From an uncultured Selenomonadaceae bacterium (GTDB lineage Bacteria > Bacillota > Negativicutes > Selenomonadales > Selenomonadaceae): DNA of 64,000 nucleotides. Positions 1 through 5,693 of the stretch are shown one piece after another. The notes below the pieces were generated by a model that did not search any database, had not been told where the DNA came from, and was given only the letters and a program-made list of their open reading frames with translations. The translations under genes were made by a program, and so were the position numbers. Each line of letters starts with the position of its first letter. Position 1 is the stretch's first letter. The DNA lies in assembly GCA_905233135.1 (NCBI GenBank), contig CAJOCQ010000006.1, positions 36,672 through 100,671 of the forward strand, in the 5' to 3' direction.

Positions 1-753
1 TGTGAAATTTTTGTCGGCGATAACGGCAGAATCGAAAAATGCGAAATTCGCAAAAATGACGGCTCCGTTACTGAAGTTTTGGCAGATAACATTTCGATTT
101 TCGGCAAACAGGTTACAGTTATTGACCCCGACGGCGTAAAAAAAACTCCGCCCGCTGTTCAACCAATCCCCGAAGTTAAGCCCGCCGAAATTCCCGTTGA
201 AAAACCTGTCGAAGTTGTAAAACCTGTTGAAGAAATTAAACCAGTCGAAACAACGCCGCCGCCTGTTGAAGAAATTAAACCTGTCGAAGAAATTCCGCCC
301 GTTGAAACGCCCGCGCCTGCAGTTGAAGAAGTGAAACCCGCTGAAGAAAATCCTGTAGCTTCAGAAGTTGCACCTGTCGAAGAAGAACCTGAAGAAGAAC
401 CTGAAGAAGAAGAATTTGAAGAACCCGATTTAAAAGATTTTGAACCTGAACCCGCGCCGCCTGTCCCCGAACCTAAGCAAGACCAAATGAGCGGCACCAA
501 TCAAGCAGAGGCTTTAAAGGCGGCTCTTAAACGCGCTATGGCTAATCAGCAAAAAGCCGCCCCCGCCGAAAAGCCCGCGCCAAAAAAATCTGCAGGCAAA
601 ATGCCATTGCTCGGCAAAAAAGCTGTCAAAACTATCATTGCCGATAACGGCAACGTCATTATCGAAGAAGGCGAACAAATTACTGAAGAAGTTCTTCAAA
701 AAGCCAAAATTGCCAACAAACTCATTGAACTTTCTATGAATTGTGTTGCTTAA
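1..753 (+). CDS. PRC-barrel-like protein with Pro/Glu linker, 5' end outside window
   Basis: The frame is open from base 1, so the TTG at 79 offered by the ORF track is probably internal and the gene starts before the window. The first 40 residues (VGDNGRIEKCEIRK... then ISIFGK) look like the end of a PRC-barrel domain. About 110 residues of Pro/Glu/Val-rich low-complexity sequence follow, with repeated PVEEIKPVE-like units and then an acidic EEEPEEEPEEEE stretch. A compact C-terminal segment of about 50 residues (ADNGNVIIEEGEQITEEVL) is a small motif often found at the end of such proteins. The linker is likely disordered. The function is unknown; a role in membrane or surface organisation would be a guess. 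The PRC-barrel call is tentative because most of that domain is off the window. Confidence 0.55.
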   Translation, partial: CEIFVGDNGRIEKCEIRKNDGSVTEVLADNISIFGKQVTVIDPDGVKKTPPAVQPIPEVKPAEIPVEKPVEVVKPVEEIKPVETTPPPVEEIKPVEEIPPVETPAPAVEEVKPAEENPVASEVAPVEEEPEEEPEEEEFEEPDLKDFEPEPAPPVPEPKQDQMSGTNQAEALKAALKRAMANQQKAAPAEKPAPKKSAGKMPLLGKKAVKTIIADNGNVIIEEGEQITEEVLQKAKIANKLIELSMNCVA

Positions 754-760
754 AAAAATT

Positions 761-803
761 AACCTCAAACTTATCTTTGGCAGATAGTTTTGAGGTTTTT
801 TTG
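761..803 (+). terminator. Rho-independent terminator of the Pro/Glu-rich gene
   Basis: The stem AACCTCAAAC / GTTTTGAGGTT, extended by TTATCT / CAGATA around a TTGG loop, is followed by a run of T. It lies directly after the stop codon at 753. Confidence 0.8.
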
Positions 804-812
804 TTGCAATTT

Positions 813-1435
813 TTAAATAAACCGAATTTGCAAGTTTAAATTTATAAATTTTCTGTCGCCTGCGCTATAAATTTTTCCGAAATTATGTCTGCCGCTGGAG
901 GGCGTTTCAAGCCGCGTATTGTTAAGCAGATACGTTTCAAAACTGTCGCGGTTGTGCAAATGATACGCCAAAACTTCGCCGCTTTCTTTGACGATAATAT
1001 AGCCGCCGTTCGCCTCGTCCAAGCCGTCCCAAATTTTGGAAGGACGCAAGCGCAAAGAAATTTTTACATTCTCAAAAAAATATATTTGTCAGGATAATTT
1101 TTTAAAAAATTTTTCAAGTCATCATTTTCGTAAAGTATAAAAATTGCATCGCCCGCCAATTCCAAAAAATCTGTCAAAATGTTTTTGGCGGCAATTTCGC
1201 TATTTTCGTATTCGATAAAATATATTTTGCCGCAATAATTTTCCCTGCCCGCTTGCTCGGCGTCAAGAAATTTTAGCGCAGGATTCAATTCAGCGTGCAA
1301 CATTTCAATTCGCAAATTTTCGGCGTCTTCAATATCTGCGCGAAGAAAAATTTTTTCTCCTTCAACTATTATCAAATAAAGTTTTTCGTAATTGCAAATA
1401 TTTTCAATGTACTGTTGGCGCGTCAATTCTTTCAA
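813..1435 (-). pseudogene. Frameshifted type II restriction endonuclease, HpaII-like C-terminus
   Basis: Two overlapping minus-strand frames make one broken gene. The upstream frame starts at a TTG (1435) with an AGGAGG-like site at the end of the HNH gene and ends at 1064 after ...DKYIFLRM. The downstream frame continues ...FFENVKISLRLRPSKIWDG and ends ...FINLNLQIRFI at 813. A T7 run (A7 on the plus strand, 1074-1080) lies at the junction, and eight T would join the frames into about 207 residues. The last 85 residues (WDGLDEANGGYIIVKE, RHNFGKIY, LNLQIRF) match my memory of the HpaII restriction endonuclease family C-terminus. The first 120 residues I do not recognise, and the product is shorter than HpaII (about 358 aa), so an N-terminal part may also be lost. 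It sits last in a Vsr-methyltransferase-HNH cluster, which fits a restriction role. Confidence 0.6.
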
Positions 1436-1439
1436 AATG

Positions 1440-2201
1440 TTACCTCCAATTTTCAAAAACAACGTCATTATGATAAATCAAAAATTCTTTTGCAGGCGCA
1501 AATTTTTCAGGTGCAGTAATAAATTTTTTATCATAAACTTTGAAAAAATTTTCAACCGCCGCGCCGTTATAAATATCCGTAATATCTGCAGAAATTTCTA
1601 TCTGATAATTCGGCTTGACGGTAATAAAACCTTTGTCAAAAGCTTTATCGTGCAGAGCGTTTAAACAAAGCCCGTTGCAGGGATTAGTTTTTTCAACTTC
1701 ATTGCTTGCCGCCCAAGCTTTTATGTGACTCGCAATTAAAAGTTCAGGATTATTCAAGCCCGTTATGCAACAAGCATTTTTGTAAGAGGCAAGCACTGCG
1801 CGACGAAAAAAATTTTGATTGACACGTTGACGCACTGCAACGATTTTTTCTTTGCCCGCAGGAATATTTTCAATTTCGGCGGTGTTATTTTTATTTTGAA
1901 ATTGTTGAATCAAGCGTTCACTTTCAAAAGCCAATTCGTCCCAACGGTTATTAAATTCTTGCCAAATCTGCGCGTCAAGCTTGCTTGCGTTAGTCAAGCC
2001 GACAATTCCTTTTGCCTTCAAAGTTTCGTCAAAACTTCCGAAGTTGCCGATTTTCATATTGACGGCACTTGGCGAACGCCCGATAATTTCCGCAATTCGT
2101 ATAACTTCAGGATGATTCTTTGAAGAACTTTGAAACGGAATTTTGCAATACAAGTTGAAAACAATAATTTCTTCCTCGCGCGTCCATAATTTTTTATCCA
2201 T
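1440..2201 (-). CDS. HNH endonuclease, restriction-island associated
   Basis: The product is 253 aa with ATG start and an AGGAGG site 7 bases upstream. The N-terminal 100 residues (LWTREEEIIVFNLYCKIPF, GRSPSAVNMKIGNF) resemble a winged or helix-turn-helix DNA-binding region common to this HNH group. The C-terminal half carries the HNH core: ACCITGL, then ASHIKAW, then NPCNGLCLNALHDKAFDKG, where the histidines and asparagine of the beta-beta-alpha-metal fold are in place. Proteins of this type usually accompany restriction-modification systems or phage defence and cut DNA. The gene begins inside the truncated methyltransferase frame, and its Shine-Dalgarno sequence is the exact point where methyltransferase homology stops, so it may be the product of a deletion or an insertion. 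The open frame is complete and has no missing key residue that I can see. Confidence 0.8.
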   Translation of the reverse strand: MDKKLWTREEEIIVFNLYCKIPFQSSSKNHPEVIRIAEIIGRSPSAVNMKIGNFGSFDETLKAKGIVGLTNASKLDAQIWQEFNNRWDELAFESERLIQQFQNKNNTAEIENIPAGKEKIVAVRQRVNQNFFRRAVLASYKNACCITGLNNPELLIASHIKAWAASNEVEKTNPCNGLCLNALHDKAFDKGFITVKPNYQIEISADITDIYNGAAVENFFKVYDKKFITAPEKFAPAKEFLIYHNDVVFENWR

Positions 2202-2863
2202 AATTTACGCCTCCTAATTTTTACATAAGTTTCACTCAAATAATATTTTGCGAGAATAGGAGCCTCTTCCAAAATTTCTGCAAGCGTAACTTTTTTATTT
2301 GTTGGTTCTGGAAATTTAAAATTTGAGTCGTCAATGTCATTTCTGAAGCAAACAATATAAATTCTTTCACGATTTTGCGCGAGCCCGAAATTTTTGCTGT
2401 TCAAAATTTTGTAGTGAAGTTTGTATCCTCGTTTTTCAAAAGCATCACAAATAGTTTTGAAAGTGCGCCCCTTATCGTGAATGACAAGCCCTTTGACATT
2501 TTCGCAAAAAATAATTTTCGGCTTGTGAAAATCACAAACGCGCACAACTTCCCTAAAGAGCGTGCCGCGATATTCGCCGTAATAATCATCGTTAAATCCT
2601 TGTTTCTTGCCGGCAATGGAAAAAGCTTGGCAGGGAAAACCCGCCAAACATATATCAAAGGCGGGAATATTTTTTTCGTCAATGTCTCTAATATCGCCGA
2701 AAATTTTAGCGGGCGTATCAAAATTTTTTCTGTAAGTTTGCACGGCGTATTTGTCAATTTCGCTTACAAAAACAGTTTCCACTTCATTACCGAAGGCGCG
2801 CTCAAATCCTAAACGAATGCCGCCGATTCCCGCAAAAAGTTCAATCATTTTGTACGGCGGCAT
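2054..2863 (-). pseudogene. C5-cytosine DNA methyltransferase, truncated before the target-recognition domain
   Basis: Start chosen at the ATG of MPPYKMIELFAGIGG because GGAGG lies 8 bases upstream; the ORF-track start is 18 codons earlier. Motif I (ELFAGIGGIRLGFE), motif IV with the catalytic cysteine (AGFPCQAFSIAG), motif VI (ENVKGL) and motif VIII (NFGLAQNRERIYIV) are intact. Homology stops after AKYYLSETYVKI, roughly residue 225. The remaining 45 residues (RRRKLWIKNYGRARKK...) are out-of-frame HNH sequence. The variable target-recognition domain and motifs IX-X, about 100-120 residues in relatives, are missing. The enzyme should bind AdoMet but is probably inactive or non-specific, unless a separate C-terminal subunit exists elsewhere as in split methyltransferases. 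It overlaps the end of vsr by 19 bases, so the two were co-expressed. Confidence 0.8.
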
Positions 2864-3291
2864 TTTTGCGCCTCCAATTTTTTCAACGCTACCGTTGCAG
2901 AAATTTTTTCGACGCAACTTTCAAGATTCTTTTTAATTTCGTTGCCGAAAAATCTTAAAACTGTCCAGCCGTCCGCCGTTAATTTTTCGGTAACTTCTTT
3001 GTCGCGCAGGATATTTCTTTCAATTTTCGGTATCCAAAATTCTTGGCGGCTTTTAAAATCGTGCTTGCGGTTTTTCCAATCGTAGCCGTGCCAAAATTCA
3101 CTGTCGCAGAAAATTGCAATTTTCAAACGCTTAAAAACAATATCGGGGCAGCCGAAAATTTCACGAACATTTTTTCTGTAGCGAAAACCCGCCCGCCAAA
3201 GTGCGCGGCGCAATTTCAATTCAATCTTTGAATCTTTGCTTTTTACGTGTTGTATATTTTTTCGCCTTTGTTCGGGAGTTAATCTGTCCAC
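2845..3291 (-). CDS. vsr: Very short patch repair endonuclease (Vsr)
   Basis: This 148-aa protein has the full length of the Vsr family. It starts MDRLTPEQRRKNIQHVKSKD, a typical N-terminus, and carries the family core GCPDIVFKRLKIAIFCDSEFWHGYDW, with the catalytic aspartate and the FWHG histidine, followed by KIERNILRDKEV and GWTVLRFFGNEI. Vsr nicks DNA 5' of the T in T:G mismatches that arise when 5-methylcytosine deaminates, so it is normally paired with a C5-cytosine methyltransferase, here the next gene. It is the first gene of the island. The usual FVDGCFWHGH motif reads FCDSEFWHGY, a modest variation. The gene looks intact even though its partner methyltransferase is cut short. Confidence 0.9.
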   Translation of the reverse strand: MDRLTPEQRRKNIQHVKSKDSKIELKLRRALWRAGFRYRKNVREIFGCPDIVFKRLKIAIFCDSEFWHGYDWKNRKHDFKSRQEFWIPKIERNILRDKEVTEKLTADGWTVLRFFGNEIKKNLESCVEKISATVALKKLEAQKCRRTK

Positions 3292-3340
3292 TTCGATACG
3301 CCGCCTTTAAAAACTTTCATATTTTATTCATTTTAGGCGA

Positions 3341-3422
3341 ATTGTACCGGCTTTAAAATTGTTCGTCAATAAAAATTTGGCATTGTACCGGCTTTAATTT
3401 TGTTTGTAAATAAAAAAAATCC
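3341..3422. repeat. Two direct repeats of 41 bp
   Basis: ATTGTACCGGCTTTAA occurs at 3341 and again at 3382, and each copy continues with a related T/A-rich tail ending in AATAAAAA. They lie in the intergenic space upstream of vsr. No open frame covers them. Confidence 0.7.
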
Positions 3423-3446
3423 GCCGAGCTTTTCAGCTCTGCGGAA
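3411..3446. terminator. Hairpin with flanking T and A runs, possible bidirectional terminator
   Basis: TCCGCCGAGC / GCTCTGCGGA forms a stem around TTTTCA. An A run precedes it and a T-rich stretch follows. It separates the restriction island from the microprotein unit to its right. Confidence 0.55.
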
Positions 3447-3468
3447 AATTTTTGTAAAAGCGTCAAGT

Positions 3469-3497
3469 TTGACAAAGTTTTTTCGCTGAAATAAAAT
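3469..3497 (+). promoter_or_regulatory. Sigma-70 type promoter of the 33-aa microprotein
   Basis: A perfect -35 TTGACA at 3469 and a -10 TAAAAT at 3492 are separated by 17 bases. The predicted start near 3504 would give a transcript of about 210 nt ending at the hairpins at 3656-3714. Confidence 0.7.
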
Positions 3498-3544
3498 AAC
3501 ACCGTTACCGCTTCCAATCTGGTGACAGAGAGGAGGTGTTAACA

Positions 3545-3646
3545 GTGTGGGATTTCCTTCAGACCGTCCTTGAATTGACAGGAGCTAAAATCCTTTCCGA
3601 ATTCGCAGTAGGTTGGATTAAAAAGCTCTTTAAAAATTGGCGGTAA
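3545..3646 (+). CDS. 33-aa hydrophobic/amphipathic microprotein
   Basis: This frame is too short for the ORF track. A GTG start lies 7 bases after a full AGGAGGT site and encodes a 33-residue peptide starting VWDFLQTVLELTGAK and ending KKLFKNWR. The first part is hydrophobic and could form an amphipathic helix; the end is basic with aromatic residues. Promoter, Shine-Dalgarno, frame and terminator are all present within 250 bases, which argues for a dedicated gene. Size and character recall type I toxins, phenol-soluble-modulin-like peptides or leaderless bacteriocins, but I do not recognise the family. No antisense RNA promoter was convincingly identified. An alternative is that the transcript works as an RNA. 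Confidence 0.5.
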   Translation: MWDFLQTVLELTGAKILSEFAVGWIKKLFKNWR

Positions 3647-3655
3647 CAATATTTA

Positions 3656-3714
3656 GCGTCTCCAAGTAGACGCAATCCCCAAGACCTCTGCCAAAGGTTA
3701 CTTGGGGATTTTTT
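3656..3714 (+). terminator. Double hairpin terminator after the microprotein
   Basis: A small stem GCGTCT / AGACGC (3656-3673) is followed by AATCCCCAAG / CTTGGGGATT (3674-3710) and a T run. The second hairpin could also act on the opposite strand for the symporter gene. Confidence 0.75.
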
Positions 3715-3803
3715 ACGCCTGTGACATTTTCGGATTTCCTGCAAACCGTTTATTTTTTATTTCACGCCAAAATATTATCACGCGGAAAAATTTTTTTCAA
3801 GTT

Positions 3804-5186
3804 TTATTTTCCCTTTGCAATAATTTCTTTCTGATAGTGGAAACATTCTTCAGCAATTTTGCCGTTGAGAATCAGCAAACATAAAAGATTCGGAATAGCC
3901 ATTAAGCCGTTCATAGTGTCCGAAAAATTCCAAACAACGTCGAGCGTTTGAGTCGCTCCAATGAAAGTTATGCAGCTGAAAATAAATCTGTACGCATAAA
4001 TAACGGCGCGGTTGCTTACAAGATATTCTAAAGATTTTTCGCCGTAATATTCCCAACCTAAAATAGTCGAATATGCAAAAAGTGCAAGTGCAATCGACAC
4101 AATATATTTTGCGCCTTCGCCGTAAACAGTGGTAAAGGCGGCAATAGTCAACTGCGCACCTGAAACCACTTTGCCCGTTTCAGGATCTGTAATTCCCAAA
4201 ACGCCCGAACTTGCAATAACCAAGCCCGTAAGCATACAAATTATCATTGTGTCAAAAAATGTTCCCGTCATATTAACGTAGCCTTGCCTTGAGGCGTGGT
4301 CGGTACGCGCCGCCGCCGCCGCTATAGGCGCAGAACCTAAGCCCGCTTCATTTGAAAAAACGCCGCGCGCTACGCCCCAACGCATTGCAGTAAGCATTGA
4401 GGCAACTATGGAGCCGCCGACGCCGCCCGCTACCGCGTCAGTTGAAAAAGCCATTTGAAACATTATTGCAAGCCCGCTAGGTATATTTTCAAAATTCACA
4501 ATTATTATTATCGTTGTGAAAATCAGGTAGAAAAAAGCCATACTCGGTACGATAAAACTTGAAACCGCGCCGATTGAATGAACGCCGCGCATTAAAACCG
4601 CCAATGACGCTACAACTAAAATAATTCCCGTTATCCAACTTTCCCAACCGAAAGTCGATTCAAACGCCGCGCTGATTGAATTGGCTTGCGTCATATTGCC
4701 AATTCCGAATGACGCGCAAACGGCGAAAAATGCAAACGCCGCCGCCATAACTTTGCCGAATGTGCCGCCTATACCGTTTTTCATTGCGTACATTGGCCCG
4801 CCCGCCATTTCGCCGACGGAATTTGTTTCACGATATTTAACAGCCAAAACTGATTCGCCGTACTTTGTAGAAAGTCCGAACGCCGCGCTTATCCACATCC
4901 ATACAATAGCACCGGGTCCGCCGAGTACCATTGCGGTTGCAACGCCTACAATATTTCCCGTGCCTACTGTTGCAGAAAGTGCCGTCATTAAAGATTGAAA
5001 GGGCGATAAGTCGCCTTCGTGTTCGGTTTTTTTCTGCGTTATCATTTTTATCGCGTAAATTAAATTTCGCCACGGCAAAAATTTTAAGCGGATTGTTAAA
5101 AAAATGCCTGTACCGACCAACAACGCAAGCATTATTGGTCCCCAAACAAAATCGTTAATATCTGTCAGCAGTTGCGATAAATCCAT
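3804..5186 (-). CDS. Sodium:alanine/glycine symporter (AGCS family)
   Basis: The product is a 460-aa integral membrane protein with about ten hydrophobic segments, matching the usual AGCS length. Family signatures include NDFVWGPIMLALLVGTGIFLT at the N-terminus, the loop SPFQSLMTALSATVGTGNIVG, WMWISAAFGLSTKYGE, and ANEAGLGSAPIAAAAA-like FSNEAGLGSAPIAAAAARTDH, all known from AlsT/AgcS transporters. It imports alanine or glycine with sodium across the cytoplasmic membrane. The start ATG lies 8 bases after GGGAGGT. It is monocistronic: intergenic spaces lie on both sides. The exact substrate cannot be read from the sequence. Confidence 0.93.
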   Translation of the reverse strand: MDLSQLLTDINDFVWGPIMLALLVGTGIFLTIRLKFLPWRNLIYAIKMITQKKTEHEGDLSPFQSLMTALSATVGTGNIVGVATAMVLGGPGAIVWMWISAAFGLSTKYGESVLAVKYRETNSVGEMAGGPMYAMKNGIGGTFGKVMAAAFAFFAVCASFGIGNMTQANSISAAFESTFGWESWITGIILVVASLAVLMRGVHSIGAVSSFIVPSMAFFYLIFTTIIIIVNFENIPSGLAIMFQMAFSTDAVAGGVGGSIVASMLTAMRWGVARGVFSNEAGLGSAPIAAAAARTDHASRQGYVNMTGTFFDTMIICMLTGLVIASSGVLGITDPETGKVVSGAQLTIAAFTTVYGEGAKYIVSIALALFAYSTILGWEYYGEKSLEYLVSNRAVIYAYRFIFSCITFIGATQTLDVVWNFSDTMNGLMAIPNLLCLLILNGKIAEECFHYQKEIIAKGK

Positions 5187-5285
5187 TTTTTGTCATACCT
5201 CCCAAAATTTTGTACAGCATTTATTATATTGAAAATCAAAAACCGCGTCAATTTTTGGGATTATGAATACATTTTTGCAAACTAA

Positions 5286-5450
5286 AAAAGCTCGGATGTC
5301 AACGCAAAAACCTGACCCCTGACTCCGAAGCCTACCGCGCTACAATGGACTCTCGTTGCTGCGTATGCCCTGGCGAGATTGTCAGTACGGGTGTAAATGT
5401 TCGGAAGAATCAAGTTCTTGCGTTCACAGCCGAAACTTTTTCAAAAAAAA
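5286..5450 (-). ncRNA. Possible structured transcript downstream of tRNA-Ser, unassigned
   Basis: Between the symporter and tRNA-Ser lies about 160 bases of GC-richer sequence with no convincing frame. On the minus strand it ends in a stem-like GCTTCGGAGTC / GACATCCGAGC followed by six T, which resembles a terminator. I tried SRP RNA, 6S, RNase P and T-box and found no matching core motif. It may simply be the 3' trailer and terminator of the tRNA, or an unnamed RNA. Confidence 0.2.
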
Positions 5451-5542
5451 TGGCGGAAAGTGAGGGATTCGAACCCTCGAGACGCTATCAACGCCTACAC
5501 GATTTCCAGTCGTGCTCCTTCGACCAACTCGGACAACTTTCC
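5451..5542 (-). tRNA. tRNA-Ser (GGA), CCA encoded
   Basis: The minus strand reads GGAAAGT ... ACTTTCC-G-CCA. The anticodon stem CACGA / TCGTG encloses CTGGAAA, giving anticodon GGA for UCC/UCU. The length of 92 nt fits the long variable arm of class II tRNAs, and the T-arm GAGGGTTCGAATCCCTC is canonical. Confidence 0.95.
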
Positions 5543-5693
5543 GTAAGCGCAGATAATATACCACTCAAATAATTTTCTGTCAAGAAATTTTTACTTTTTA
5601 AAGGGTTTTACCTGCAAGAGTAGAATTTTTAGGGAAATGTTTTTTGGTTTAAAAAATTTTCAATTCCCTAACACCTAAACAGGAAGTGATAAA

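Noticed and set aside
159-500. Minus-strand 113-aa frame rich in Ser, Gly and Thr
   Set aside because: It is the shadow of the Pro/Glu-rich repeats of the first gene; no start signal and no homology pattern.
5286-5450. Possible signal recognition particle RNA
   Set aside because: No GGAAGGAAGCA-type domain IV loop or matching stem could be found.
5345-5572. Plus-strand 75-aa frame
   Set aside because: It runs through the tRNA-Ser gene on the other strand and has no ribosome site.
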